Shown: piece by piece, positions 51,998 through 61,596 of the stretch | Numbering within the stretch: position 1 is the stretch's first letter | How the letters are laid out: every line of letters starts with the position of its first letter | Assembly: GCF_022811525.1 (NCBI RefSeq) | Contig: NZ_CP063982.1 | Span: forward strand, 1,798,001-1,862,000 | Source: Orrella daihaiensis | Lineage (GTDB): Bacteria > Pseudomonadota > Gammaproteobacteria > Burkholderiales > Burkholderiaceae_B | DNA: 64,000 nt | Direction: 5' to 3' | Notes under the pieces: generated by a model | Databases searched by the model: none | What the model saw: only the letters and a program-made list of their open reading frames with translations | What the model was told of the DNA's origin: nothing | Made by a program: the position numbers and the translations under genes

Positions 51998-53041
51998 ATG
52001 GCGCGCTTTAAACAACGTCCATCCGGATCAACCTGGGGCGACTTTGGGGAGGACGATGAGCTCGGCCGTTTGAATCTGCTGGACGAACAAAAGGTCTTGC
52101 AGGCCGTGCAGGAAGTAAAGGTTGGGAAAGTGTTTTGTTTGTCACTGCCGTTGGATCTGCCGGGTGGAAATGTATTGAATCCGCGCCGTCATCCACCCGT
52201 GCTATCCCCGACACTGCGCGCTGATGGCAAGGCTTTTATGAACGTCGCCATGTCGGGCATACAGCAAGACGCCATTGATGTTCTGTCGGACGATCAGGTA
52301 ACGCTGTGTATGCAGTATTCCACCCAATGGGATGGGCTGTGCCACATCGGTGCCATGTTTGATACGCAAGGCGATGGCAATCTGCGCAAGGTCTACTACA
52401 ACGGCTTTGAAGCGGGCAAAGACATCCTGGGCGGCGAGAATCCCCCGACAGAACATACTGACTGCTGTGGCGATGGCGCGTCCTACGCCAACAAACTGAG
52501 TATTGATCGATACGCTCAAAAAGGAATGCAAGGTCGTGGCGTTCTGGTCGACCTCGAACGACACCTAGGTATCGGACGCACCGTGGTCTCTGGCGAGGTT
52601 TTTTTAAACATCTTGCAACGAGACAGCATAGATATTGCACGCGGCGACATGTTGGTACTGCGTACGGGTTTCTCCGAAGCGATATTAGAGATGAACGGCG
52701 CACCGGACCACGAGCGCCTGGAACAAACTGGATCGGTGTTAGATGGGAGTGATCCAGTGCTTTTGAACTGGATCACCGACTCCGGGATCGCGGCAATATG
52801 CGCTGACAATTATGCGGTTGAGGCTTATCCGGCCCGTACCGCAGGCCCGGGACACTCAATCTTGCCGCTGCATCACCATTGTTTGTTCAAGCTAGGTGTG
52901 CCTTTGGCAGAACTGTGGTACCTGCGTGATCTGGCCGCCTGGCTACACGACAATCAGCGTCACCACTTCTTGCTAACTGCCCCACCCCTGCGAATGCCGG
53001 GTGCTGTGGGGTCACCCGTCACACCGATTGCCACTGTGTGA
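51998..53041 (+). CDS. Cyclase family protein (kynurenine-formamidase-like metal hydrolase)
   Basis: 347 residues of the cyclase/kynurenine formamidase superfamily, large subgroup. The metal-site region reads YSTQWDGLCHIGAMFD, where smaller relatives have HxGTHxD; the second site is GDMLVLRTGFSEA, and IAAICADNYAVEAYP and LPLHHHCLFKLGVPLAELW complete it. Such enzymes hydrolyse amide or lactone/ring bonds. It heads a tight five-gene run (10-base gap to the ligase). GGGGG is the only Shine-Dalgarno-like element, 10 bases before ATG. Substrate unknown. Confidence 0.88.
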   Translation: MARFKQRPSGSTWGDFGEDDELGRLNLLDEQKVLQAVQEVKVGKVFCLSLPLDLPGGNVLNPRRHPPVLSPTLRADGKAFMNVAMSGIQQDAIDVLSDDQVTLCMQYSTQWDGLCHIGAMFDTQGDGNLRKVYYNGFEAGKDILGGENPPTEHTDCCGDGASYANKLSIDRYAQKGMQGRGVLVDLERHLGIGRTVVSGEVFLNILQRDSIDIARGDMLVLRTGFSEAILEMNGAPDHERLEQTGSVLDGSDPVLLNWITDSGIAAICADNYAVEAYPARTAGPGHSILPLHHHCLFKLGVPLAELWYLRDLAAWLHDNQRHHFLLTAPPLRMPGAVGSPVTPIATV

Positions 53042-53050
53042 GCTGATCTC

Positions 53051-54601
53051 ATGCACAGCACACTTAGCGAACGTCTAGAGGCATTGGCTCAAACGCATGG
53101 TGATCAACCGGCGATACTGGAGCCCGGACGCACTGTCACCTTCGCAGAGCTTGCACATCAGACCCACAAGTTGGCGGGCTTTTTTACTAGCCGCGGTATT
53201 GGCGCCAATGACCGGGTCGCGCTGTGGCTGCCCAATACGATTGAGTGGGTAAGCAGCTTCCTTGCACTTAGCCATATCGGCGCGATCGCACTACTGGTCA
53301 ATACGCGGTTTCGTAGTCGTGAACTTGAGGACTTGATCGAGCGTGGCCAAGCTACCTGTTTGATTTACTGGCCTGGTTTCAAAGGCATTGGTTTCGACGA
53401 GATTCTGGGCGATGTCTCTGCCACAGCGCAAGAAAAACTATCGACCAGGATCTCGTTGGGTCAATTGCAAGACGCTCTCGATCAGAACTGGCCTGCAATT
53501 GCGGCACATGGCGACCACGGAACCCTGACATTCACGACCTCGGGCACCACTTCACTGCCGAAGTTTGTACTACACACCGAAAGCGTCATCTTGCGCCACG
53601 CTGATGCAGTTGCCAAACATTTCGACTATGACGGCGATACCTGTGTACTGGCAAGCGCCCCATTTTGTGGGGCATTTGGGTTTGCCACACTGATCAGTGG
53701 ATTATTGACCGGCCATCCCGTTGCCTGCGAACCTGTATCAACAGCTGATAGTCTGCTTGCGCTCGTTCGTCAGCACCAGGTCACCCATACGTACGCCAAC
53801 AATGCGCTGATCTTGCAAATGCTTAAAGCATCTGAAGATCGCAATGACTTTGCAAGTTGCAAACTTTTTGGGTTTGCTTCATTTGCACCGGCACAAGATG
53901 AGCTGTTTGAGCTAGCGCTGCATAATGGCCTGTCACTGACCGGCCTATACGGCTCAAGCGAGTTAATCGCATTGACCGCAGCCCAACCGCTGGACTCGAA
54001 CCAAGGTGATACCAGCACACGGTACCAACCTGGTGGCTGCCTGGTGCATGAAAGCGCTCGCGTTCGAGCAAGGGATCCTGAAACCGGTCATTTAGTGGCT
54101 CATCGTGAATCAGGCGAAATCGAGATTCTTTCGCCTTCGCACATGGCTGGCTATCTGGATCAGGCCAATGCCACCCGCAAAGCCTTTACAGAAGATGGTT
54201 ATTTCCGCACGGGCGATTTGGGCTGGTGCATCAGTGATCGACAATTTGTATTCCAAGCGCGACTAGGTGACTCCTTGCGCTTGGGCGGGTTTTTGGTGAA
54301 TCCTGCCGAGATTGAAGCGGTTGTCGAGTCTTTACCCGGAGTCAGTGCTTGTCAGGTCGTTGGCGCACAGCATGGGACCAACGCCGTAGCAGTGGCATTT
54401 GTCCTCTTGGAAAAGGACTCACAGCCTGCACCTGATCGCTGGCATGCCGCCTGCAAACGACAGTTAGCGAGCTTTAAAGTGCCGGTACATTTTGAAGTTC
54501 TCGAGGCATTTCCAACGGTCGAGAGCGCGAATTCAGTCAAAATTCAAAAACACAAACTACGTGAAATTGCACAACAATTGCTAGACAAACAGCATGCTTG
54601 A
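53051..54601 (+). CDS. AMP-binding acyl/aryl-CoA ligase
   Basis: 516-residue ANL enzyme. ATP loop TSGTTSLPK at about 162-170 (serine in place of the usual glycine), LTGLYGSSELI, YFRTGDLGW, FLVNPAEIEAVVESLPGV and C-terminal NSVKIQKHKLRE with the catalytic lysine. Unlike the protein at 24104 all motifs are present, so it is active-looking. Activates a carboxylic acid to CoA ester for the dehydrogenase that follows. Its 3' end overlaps that gene by 8 bases. Substrate unknown. Confidence 0.93.
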   Translation: MHSTLSERLEALAQTHGDQPAILEPGRTVTFAELAHQTHKLAGFFTSRGIGANDRVALWLPNTIEWVSSFLALSHIGAIALLVNTRFRSRELEDLIERGQATCLIYWPGFKGIGFDEILGDVSATAQEKLSTRISLGQLQDALDQNWPAIAAHGDHGTLTFTTSGTTSLPKFVLHTESVILRHADAVAKHFDYDGDTCVLASAPFCGAFGFATLISGLLTGHPVACEPVSTADSLLALVRQHQVTHTYANNALILQMLKASEDRNDFASCKLFGFASFAPAQDELFELALHNGLSLTGLYGSSELIALTAAQPLDSNQGDTSTRYQPGGCLVHESARVRARDPETGHLVAHRESGEIEILSPSHMAGYLDQANATRKAFTEDGYFRTGDLGWCISDRQFVFQARLGDSLRLGGFLVNPAEIEAVVESLPGVSACQVVGAQHGTNAVAVAFVLLEKDSQPAPDRWHAACKRQLASFKVPVHFEVLEAFPTVESANSVKIQKHKLREIAQQLLDKQHA

Positions 54602-55757
54602 TACATTACCCCACAACATCACTAGCCTGCCCTTCTTTAATGAAGAACATGGTGATTTGGTCAATGGCCTGAATGACTGGGCGGGCCTGAGACTCACCAA
54701 TCGTGTGCATCACGGGAACGTGGATCAGACCTGCCAATCATTGGTAAAAAATCTTGGCCAAGACGGCTGGCTACGTTGGTGCGTCCCACAAGCGGGCGGA
54801 GGTGTGACGCCAGAGCTTGACTCCCGTAGTCTGTGTCTGGCCCGACAGGTCTTGGGTTACCACGATGGTCTGGCAGACTTTGCGTTTGCCATGCAAGGGC
54901 TTGGGAGTGGGCCGATCTCTCTGTTTGGCACCCCTTACCAACAAGCCCAATATTTACCGGCAGTCGCCCAAGGCCAAGCAATTGCCGCATTTGCATTATC
55001 TGAACCCGATGCTGGATCGGATGCTGCTGCAATGAGCACGCGCGCTGTCCGGGATGGTGACAGCTATCGTCTTAACGGCCAAAAAACGTGGATATCGAAC
55101 GCAGGGATCGCCGACTTCTACACGGTGTTTGCCGTGACAGAAAAAGATGATGTCAATGGAGTGACTGCGTTTGTGGTTGATGCCAACACACCCGGGCTCG
55201 TGGTGTCGGAGCGTTTTGATGTTTGTGCACCTCATCCGATTGGCTCGCTTGAGTTTAACGATTGCGTCATCCCCGTCAGTCAGCGGATAGGTGAGCCTGG
55301 CCGTGGCTTTAAGGTTGCCATGCAAACACTGGATGTATTTCGGGCATCAGTCGGTGCGGCTGCGCTTGGATTTGCACAAGCTGCCCTAGACATGGCCATC
55401 AAACGCGCTCAAAATCGAAAAATGTTCGGTGCGACCTTGGCTGATCTGCAAATCACGCAGGCGTCTATTGGCCAGATGGCAACCGATATCGATGCCGCAG
55501 CGCTACTGGTCTATCGAGCAGCGTGGCAACGCGACGTACTTAAAAAACGCACGACCAAGACGGCTGCTATGGCCAAACTTTTTGCTACCGAGGCAGCACA
55601 ACGTGTGATTGATCGTAACGTGCAGATTCATGGTGGGCTTGGCGTCAAAGTCGGCCATCCTGCTGAGATGCTATATCGGGAAATAAGGGCTTTGCGCATC
55701 TACGAAGGCGCAACCGAAGTTCAACAAGTGGTCATCGCGCGCGAGACCATGCGATAA
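54594..55757 (+). CDS. Acyl-CoA dehydrogenase
   Basis: 387 residues, FAD enzyme. Signature AFALSEPDAGSDAA, KTWISNAGIADFYTVFA, RNVQIHGGLGVKVGHP and the catalytic glutamate E371 in IYEGATEVQQ. Introduces an alpha-beta double bond into an acyl-CoA and gives electrons to ETF, thus to the ETF-QO at 35989. Probably acts on the product of the preceding ligase. The N-terminus (LPFFNEEHGDLVNGLNDWAG) is short and variable. Confidence 0.94.
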   Translation: MLDTLPHNITSLPFFNEEHGDLVNGLNDWAGLRLTNRVHHGNVDQTCQSLVKNLGQDGWLRWCVPQAGGGVTPELDSRSLCLARQVLGYHDGLADFAFAMQGLGSGPISLFGTPYQQAQYLPAVAQGQAIAAFALSEPDAGSDAAAMSTRAVRDGDSYRLNGQKTWISNAGIADFYTVFAVTEKDDVNGVTAFVVDANTPGLVVSERFDVCAPHPIGSLEFNDCVIPVSQRIGEPGRGFKVAMQTLDVFRASVGAAALGFAQAALDMAIKRAQNRKMFGATLADLQITQASIGQMATDIDAAALLVYRAAWQRDVLKKRTTKTAAMAKLFATEAAQRVIDRNVQIHGGLGVKVGHPAEMLYREIRALRIYEGATEVQQVVIARETMR

Positions 55758-55775
55758 CCATATTAAGGAGAAACT

Positions 55776-57338
55776 ATGAACGGTTCGCAAGCCATGGTAA
55801 AGACTCTGCTTGCTGGCAGTGTGGATGTGTGTTTTGCAAACCCTGGCACATCCGAAATGCATTTTGTGGCGGCACTAGATCAGGCCACCGAGATGCGTTG
55901 CGTGCTGGGGCTCTTTGAGGGTGTGGTGACGGGTGCCGCCGATGGGTATTATCGGATGGCTGGTAAGCCAGCAGCCACCTTGCTGCACCTAGGACCTGGG
56001 TTGGGCAACGGTCTGGCCAACTTGCACAATGCGCGCAAAGCACGCTCTGGCATTATCAATGTTATTGGTCAACACGCACTAGACCACATTCATAACGATG
56101 CTCCACTTAATTCAGATGTCGAGGGTGTCGCTCGCCCGATGTCAAACTGGGTTCGCACCATCGTCTCATCAACACACGCGGCCATGGATACCGCCGAGGC
56201 CATCAGCCAAGCAAAAAGTGCACCGGGCCGGATCGCATCATTGATTCTGCCAGCCAACTGTGCGTGGGAGTCAGCTGACGCCGGCCAATACAGCTTTGCT
56301 GCAGCACACCCACCTGCGGCCGTCCTTGAAGAAACGGTCGATGAGGTGGCCGCATTGCTGGCTAAACCAGGGACGGCCAAGCGCGTTTGTTTATTACTTG
56401 GTGGCACTGCCTTACTGGAGTCGCATACATGGCTGGCCGGGCAAATTGCAGCAAAAACAGGCTGCCAGTTGTTGTCCGAGCCACGCAGTCCGAGGCTGCA
56501 GCGCGGTCGCGGGCGCGTCAATGTGCGTCCAATTCCTTTTGCGGTGGATGCGGCCGTAGCTACCCTGAAGGATGCAGATCACATCGTGCTGATTGGTAGC
56601 ACCGTGCCGGTTGCTTTTTTTGCGTATCCGGGCAAGCCACGACTTACCGTCCCTGCCAACTGTCACGTGCATACACTGGCTACGCCAGGACATGATTTAC
56701 ATGCCGCCTTACAAGCCCTATGTGATGCCACCGGGGCGGGTGGTACCACGCCAGCGTTCCTATCCAAAGACCTCACCATGCCAGTTTATGAGGATGGATT
56801 TCCAACACCCGCAACCATCGGTGCAGTATTGGCGCGGGCATTGCCAGAGAACGCTATTGTCGTCGATGAAGCCGTGACGTCCGGGCGACAACTTGCCGAC
56901 AGCGTGCCCTATTTTGCGCCACACGACTGTATAGACATTACTGGTGGTGCGATCGGCTTTGGCTTACCAGCGGCCGTAGGTGCCGCTGTCGCTGCGCCCG
57001 GACGCCGTGTCGTTGCGCTCGTAGGCGACGGCAGTGCAATGTACACGATTCAAGCGTTGTGGAGCATGGCACGCGAGGGGCTTGATGTAACAGTCGTGAT
57101 ATTTGACAATCGCTCATACCGCATCCTGCGTGGTGAGCTCAACAACATGGGTGGACCCGCCCCTGGCGTAAATGCCAGTCGTATGCTCGATCTTGACGGC
57201 CCTGAACTGGACTGGGTGTCAATGGCCAAGGCTCACGGTGTGCCAGGAACCACCGCAGATACGCTATCGGGTTTTGAAAAGGCGCTCAATCATGCCAACG
57301 CGACTCCCGGTCCGTCACTCATTGCATTGAGGATCTAA
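55776..57338 (+). CDS. Thiamine diphosphate-dependent enzyme, acetolactate-synthase-like
   Basis: 520 residues. E48 (GLFEGVVTGAADGYYRM) is the ThDP-activating glutamate; PGLGNGLANLHNARKA, a central domain, and the ThDP-Mg motif GDGSAMYTIQALWSM ... FDNRSYRIL follow. Close to the IlvB-like family of unassigned function; could be a 2-oxo-acid decarboxylase, a benzoylformate decarboxylase relative or a C-C lyase, rather than biosynthetic acetolactate synthase, since no small subunit is adjacent. AAGGAG precedes the ATG. It lies next to an alcohol dehydrogenase that could take its aldehyde product. Confidence 0.88.
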   Translation: MNGSQAMVKTLLAGSVDVCFANPGTSEMHFVAALDQATEMRCVLGLFEGVVTGAADGYYRMAGKPAATLLHLGPGLGNGLANLHNARKARSGIINVIGQHALDHIHNDAPLNSDVEGVARPMSNWVRTIVSSTHAAMDTAEAISQAKSAPGRIASLILPANCAWESADAGQYSFAAAHPPAAVLEETVDEVAALLAKPGTAKRVCLLLGGTALLESHTWLAGQIAAKTGCQLLSEPRSPRLQRGRGRVNVRPIPFAVDAAVATLKDADHIVLIGSTVPVAFFAYPGKPRLTVPANCHVHTLATPGHDLHAALQALCDATGAGGTTPAFLSKDLTMPVYEDGFPTPATIGAVLARALPENAIVVDEAVTSGRQLADSVPYFAPHDCIDITGGAIGFGLPAAVGAAVAAPGRRVVALVGDGSAMYTIQALWSMAREGLDVTVVIFDNRSYRILRGELNNMGGPAPGVNASRMLDLDGPELDWVSMAKAHGVPGTTADTLSGFEKALNHANATPGPSLIALRI

Positions 57339-57392
57339 GACGAGCTGTAAACACGGATCGCCGCCTCTAAAAATAAAACAGGAGACACTCTC

Positions 57393-58451
57393 ATGAAGTG
57401 TTACTGCATCACTAAATTCAGTCAGCCCCTGGAGTTGATCGAGCGCGAGACACCGCAACCTGAGGGCACCGAGGTTTTACTGAAGACACGTGCCGCAGGC
57501 GTGTGCCACAGCGATCTGCATATCTGGGAAGGCGGTTACGATCTAGGACATGGCAAACGGTTGTCACTGCAAGAGCGTGGCATCAAGTTGCCCTTGACCA
57601 TGGGTCATGAGACAGTGGGCACACCGGTGGCCATGGGTGCACAAGCTAATGGCGTAGAACCAGGCAGGAACTATCTGGTGTTTCCTTGGATCGGTTGCGG
57701 TCAATGTGACGTGTGCCAATCGGGTCAGGAAAACTACTGTGCCACACCGCGCTCGCTAGGGATCTACACCCACGGTGGTTACGCTGATCACATTCTGGTG
57801 CCCCATTCCCGTTACCTGCTCGATATTGGTGATCTCAATCCTGCCGAGATCGCACCGCATGCATGCTCGGGGCTGACCACTTATAGCGCGATCAACAAAA
57901 TCGATCCAGCCATACACACCAAACATCCGATTTTTATCGTAGGCGCTGGCGGGCTTGGTCTAATGGCGATCGAAATTTTAAGAGCCATGGGAGGACACGG
58001 GGCGATTGTGGTGGACATTGATCCAGCCAAACTTCAAGCCGCAAAAAATGCCGGCGCACTGGCAGTGGTCAACGGCAATGACCCGGATGCTGCCCAGCAG
58101 GTCATGGCAGCCAATGGTGGCAAGCAACTGCATGCTGTCATCGACCTGGTGGGCTCACCGTCATCAACACAGCTTGGCTTTAATGTGCTGACAAAGGGCG
58201 GCACGCTAGTGATTGTGGGACTATTCGGTGGTGCTGCACCCTGGCCATTGGCGTTTATTCCCATGCGAGCACTGCGTATTCAAGGCAGCTATACAGGCTC
58301 ACTGAATGAACTCAAATCTCTGCTAGAGCTTGTAAAGGCAGGCAAGATCAACTCCATACCAGTGACCACCCATCCTCTGGCAGAGGCATCTGACGTGCTC
58401 GCACGCCTGCACGAAGGCAAGGTGATCGGAAGAGCAGTGCTCGTTGACTGA
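57393..58451 (+). CDS. Zinc-dependent alcohol dehydrogenase (MDR)
   Basis: 352 residues. Catalytic zinc ligands in GVCHSDLHIWEGG and MGHETVG; structural zinc site CGQCDVCQSGQENYC (four Cys); cofactor fold VGAGGLGLMAIEIL. Oxidises an alcohol or reduces an aldehyde with NAD(P). Strong AGGAG before the ATG. Last gene of the cluster; convergent with recO 12 bases away. Confidence 0.94.
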   Translation: MKCYCITKFSQPLELIERETPQPEGTEVLLKTRAAGVCHSDLHIWEGGYDLGHGKRLSLQERGIKLPLTMGHETVGTPVAMGAQANGVEPGRNYLVFPWIGCGQCDVCQSGQENYCATPRSLGIYTHGGYADHILVPHSRYLLDIGDLNPAEIAPHACSGLTTYSAINKIDPAIHTKHPIFIVGAGGLGLMAIEILRAMGGHGAIVVDIDPAKLQAAKNAGALAVVNGNDPDAAQQVMAANGGKQLHAVIDLVGSPSSTQLGFNVLTKGGTLVIVGLFGGAAPWPLAFIPMRALRIQGSYTGSLNELKSLLELVKAGKINSIPVTTHPLAEASDVLARLHEGKVIGRAVLVD

Positions 58452-58463
58452 CCCGAAAGAGAT

Positions 58464-59060
58464 TTAGGTATCCGCTAGCCGTCTTAGACTCAGCAAAACC
58501 TCACGGCTACTGAGTCTGCCGCCTGGCACATGCTCAAGCAAACGCTGCTGGAATTGCTCACGTAAGGCTGCCGATAAACTGCGATCGCTGAAGTCAGGCT
58601 CAGGACCGTCAATGCCGTAGCCGGTCTCTTGTAGCATTCGCCATTCGAACTGGCGCAATGCACCAGGGGCTGATTTGCCTTGAGATAACACCTCGAGCGC
58701 TTGCACATAGGCATCATATAGTCCCGGGTGCGGATCCTCAGGCGCAAGCAAGCGCAACAACAACTCATTCATATACCAGCAAGACATCAGCGCAGCACCC
58801 GGAACAGGTTGAACGCGAGACACTTCCGCATGAGTAAGCGTTTTTACCTCTGCATTACCGCTCCAGGAAAGGGCAAGTAACTGAAAAGGCATTAAGACGG
58901 CGCGCAATCCCGAATATGGGCGCTTGGCACCCTTGGCTACTAGCGTCACCACGCCATGATCACGAGAGAACACTTTCACAATCAAAGATGTCTCGCGCCA
59001 GGCCGTGCTTTGCAATACAAATGCTGGCGCATCAATGATCCTCGTCGAGCGTTTACTCAT
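58464..59060 (-). CDS. recO: DNA repair protein RecO, short form
   Basis: 198 residues from ATG 59060, which overlaps the era stop by 8 bases (ATGAGTAA). OB-fold N-terminus: DAPAFVLQSTAWRETSLIVKVF, GVVTLVAKGAKRPYSGLRAVLMPFQLLAL; then the helical part LRQFEWRMLQETGYGID and the end LLEHVPGGRLSSREVLLSLRRL. RecO helps load RecA in gap repair. It is clearly shorter than the usual 230-260 residues: the stretch between YGID and the terminal GGRLSSRE helix is cut down. Confidence 0.93.
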   Translation of the reverse strand: MSKRSTRIIDAPAFVLQSTAWRETSLIVKVFSRDHGVVTLVAKGAKRPYSGLRAVLMPFQLLALSWSGNAEVKTLTHAEVSRVQPVPGAALMSCWYMNELLLRLLAPEDPHPGLYDAYVQALEVLSQGKSAPGALRQFEWRMLQETGYGIDGPEPDFSDRSLSAALREQFQQRLLEHVPGGRLSSREVLLSLRRLADT

Positions 59061-59949
59061 AACCAAATTCACGCAAGCTGCTCTGACGGTCAGTCCAGCC
59101 CTTTTTTACCTTGATATAAACCTCGAGGTGCACTGGCTTGTCGAGCAATTTAGCGATATCTTGTCTGGCCTCTGTCGCAATGCGCTTCATGTGGGTTCCT
59201 TTGGCTCCCAACAAAATCGGACGATGCGATTCACGCTGCACGATGACACAGGCGTGAATAGTGGCGTTGTTAGCACTTTCTTCCCACTGCTCAATCACGA
59301 CAGTGCAACCGTAGGGCAACTCATCTCCCACGAGACGAAAAATCTTTTCCCGTATAAGTTCCGCCACTAAAAAACGCATGGGTCGGTCTGTCAGGACTTC
59401 CTCATCGAAGTAAGGTTGATTGACAGGCAAGTGACGGGCGATCTCATTTAAGAGATCATCAAGCTGGCGGTCTTTGACAGCGCTGACTGGCACTACCGCC
59501 CTAAATGGGAATTTAGCGGCAACCGTCGCTGTAAAGGGATACAAAGTAGCTTTGTCTTTGACCAGATCAGTTTTTGATAAGACCATGATGACCTGGGCAT
59601 CCTTCGGTAACATGGCAAGCAAAGACTCATCGGCTGCACTCCACTGCCCTGCCTGCACTAAAAACAACACCACATCAACATCCGCCAAAGTTTGGCTGAC
59701 CACCCGGTTCATCATCTTATTCATCGCACCGCCATGACGAGTCTGAAACCCGGGTGTGTCAACAAACACAAACTGAGCATCGTCTCGAGTCAGGACGCCC
59801 ATGATTCGATGACGAGTGGTCTGGGCCTTACGCGAGGTAATAGAGACCTTTGCCCCGATCAGGGCATTGGTCAGCGTTGACTTGCCAACATTTGGTCTGC
59901 CGACGAGCGCGACGTAACCACACCGGTAATCTTCTCTTACCTCAGTCAT
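59053..59949 (-). CDS. era: GTPase Era
   Basis: 298 residues. G1 GRPNVGKSTL, G2 (TTRHR), G3 DTPGF, G4 SKTD and a C-terminal KH domain with ILLGAKGTHMKRI. Essential GTPase for 16S rRNA maturation and 30S assembly. Overlaps rnc by 4 bases (ATGA) and recO by 8. Confidence 0.98.
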   Translation of the reverse strand: MTEVREDYRCGYVALVGRPNVGKSTLTNALIGAKVSITSRKAQTTRHRIMGVLTRDDAQFVFVDTPGFQTRHGGAMNKMMNRVVSQTLADVDVVLFLVQAGQWSAADESLLAMLPKDAQVIMVLSKTDLVKDKATLYPFTATVAAKFPFRAVVPVSAVKDRQLDDLLNEIARHLPVNQPYFDEEVLTDRPMRFLVAELIREKIFRLVGDELPYGCTVVIEQWEESANNATIHACVIVQRESHRPILLGAKGTHMKRIATEARQDIAKLLDKPVHLEVYIKVKKGWTDRQSSLREFGYE

Positions 59950-60707
59950 CTTGCATCCTGGGCGACTGCCACCGGCAAAGTTAATTGGGCCGCCTTGCGA
60001 GCCCGCTTGACCGCCTTTCGAGCGCCGCCAGCCGGTTTAGCAGCCATGGCTTTTTCGAGTGCTTGACGTGCAGCCGTTTGTTCAGCCGCGCGACGGCTTG
60101 CTCCGGCAGCCTGCACCTGTATATCGAGCTCGGCAATATCACAAGCCACCTCGAATTGCTGGCTGTGCGCAGCGCCATGCGTGGCCACAACGGTATAGGT
60201 CGGTAACGCCAACTTGTGAGCCTGCAAAAACTCTTGCAGCAAGGTCTTGGCGTCTTTACCGATTGTCTGGGGATCGATGGACTTCACAATCGGTTCGTAT
60301 AGTTGATGGATAACTGCCTGAGCCTTTTCAAATCCACCATCTAGATAAATGGCTCCCAGAATAGCTTCCAATGTATCGGCCAAGATAGAGGGGCGACGAA
60401 ACCCACCACTTTTTAACTCGCCCTCGCCGAGCCGCAAATGCTCAGACAACCCTAGTCTCTGGGCAATATCAGCCAATGCTGCTTGCTTGACCAGATTGGC
60501 ACGAACTCGCGACAAGTCACCTTCGTTGAGTTTCGCAAAACGATGAAACAATAAAGACGACACTGATGTGCCTAGCACCGAGTCGCCCAGAAACTCCAGG
60601 CGCTCATTGTTACGCGCACTATGACTACGATGCGTAAGCGCGAGCTCAAGCAACGACTTGTTTTGAAAGCAATAGCCTAAGACGGCTTCCAGGGTTGCAG
60701 CAGACAT
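59946..60707 (-). CDS. rnc: Ribonuclease III
   Basis: 253 residues. Catalytic signature NERLEFLGDSVLG, second site DTLEAILGAIYLDGG, then a dsRNA-binding domain (DAKTLLQEFLQAHKLALPTY). The C-terminal tail beyond about 225 (GGARKAVKRARKAAQ) is alanine/lysine/arginine rich. Cuts double-stranded RNA in rRNA processing. Between lepB and era. Confidence 0.98.
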   Translation of the reverse strand: MSAATLEAVLGYCFQNKSLLELALTHRSHSARNNERLEFLGDSVLGTSVSSLLFHRFAKLNEGDLSRVRANLVKQAALADIAQRLGLSEHLRLGEGELKSGGFRRPSILADTLEAILGAIYLDGGFEKAQAVIHQLYEPIVKSIDPQTIGKDAKTLLQEFLQAHKLALPTYTVVATHGAAHSQQFEVACDIAELDIQVQAAGASRRAAEQTAARQALEKAMAAKPAGGARKAVKRARKAAQLTLPVAVAQDAR

Positions 60708-60749
60708 GGTTTGTCACCAACACATCCGAGACGGGCGTGTCAGTGATTC

Positions 60750-61544
60750 TTAATGGAATCGACCGATACGGCCTGGCTCAGAAAAATTCATCCAGATAAA
60801 AAAGGCTTTGCCAACGATATGCGACTCAGGCACGAAGCCCCAAAACCGACTGTCGAGGCTGTTGTCGCGGTTATCTCCCATCATAAAGTAAACACCCTCC
60901 GGGACGCGACAGACGATGCCGTCCATCCGGAAATCACAACTGTCTCTGTAGGGAAATCGCCAAACAGGCCTTAAATCCTGCCTACTGCTCTTATCAACGA
61001 GTATTTTGTGACTAACGTCACCCAATTCCTCAATATACTGCGCCGTATAAGTCAAACGATCGGGCTCAAAATAATCCCCATCTCGCTTTACGGGCACTTC
61101 TTGACCATTAATGTAGAGCCGTTTATTGAGATAGGCCACCTCATCGCCAGGCAGACCAATCACTCGCTTGATGTAATCAACCGAGGGATCAACCGGATAG
61201 CGGAATACCATCACATCACCACGATCAGGTTCACCAATTGGGATGACCTTGGTATCTAGAATGGGCAACCGTATCCCGTAAGTGTACTTGTTCACCAAGA
61301 TCAAATCGCCAGACTGCAACGTGGGCAACATTGATCCTGATGGGATCCGGAACGGCTCAACGATAAACGAGCGCAATACAAACACAAACAAAATCACGGG
61401 AAAGAAGCTTGCGCCGTATTCCACCCACCAGGGACGTTTGGCATCTTTGTCGCGCCTGTGACTCAACACCCAGCGATCGAGCGCCCAGACCAATCCGGTG
61501 ACCATTAGCGCCACGAACAATATCAACGAAAAATTCCAGCTCAT
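60750..61544 (-). CDS. lepB: Signal peptidase I
   Basis: 264 residues. Two N-terminal membrane segments (about 6-25 and 46-63), catalytic serine in IPSGSMLPTL and catalytic lysine in VDYIKRVIGLPGD, then GDNRDNSLDSRFWG. Cuts signal peptides on the periplasmic side. 52 bases from lepA. Confidence 0.98.
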   Translation of the reverse strand: MSWNFSLILFVALMVTGLVWALDRWVLSHRRDKDAKRPWWVEYGASFFPVILFVFVLRSFIVEPFRIPSGSMLPTLQSGDLILVNKYTYGIRLPILDTKVIPIGEPDRGDVMVFRYPVDPSVDYIKRVIGLPGDEVAYLNKRLYINGQEVPVKRDGDYFEPDRLTYTAQYIEELGDVSHKILVDKSSRQDLRPVWRFPYRDSCDFRMDGIVCRVPEGVYFMMGDNRDNSLDSRFWGFVPESHIVGKAFFIWMNFSEPGRIGRFH

Positions 61545-61596
61545 GCGTCCATGCCCCGTTTACGCCTTTGACCGAGAAGTAACCAGCGAAATGCCA

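Noticed and set aside
55776..57338. Biosynthetic acetolactate synthase (ilvB)
   Set aside because: No small subunit or ilvC nearby, length and catabolic neighbours suggest another ThDP reaction.
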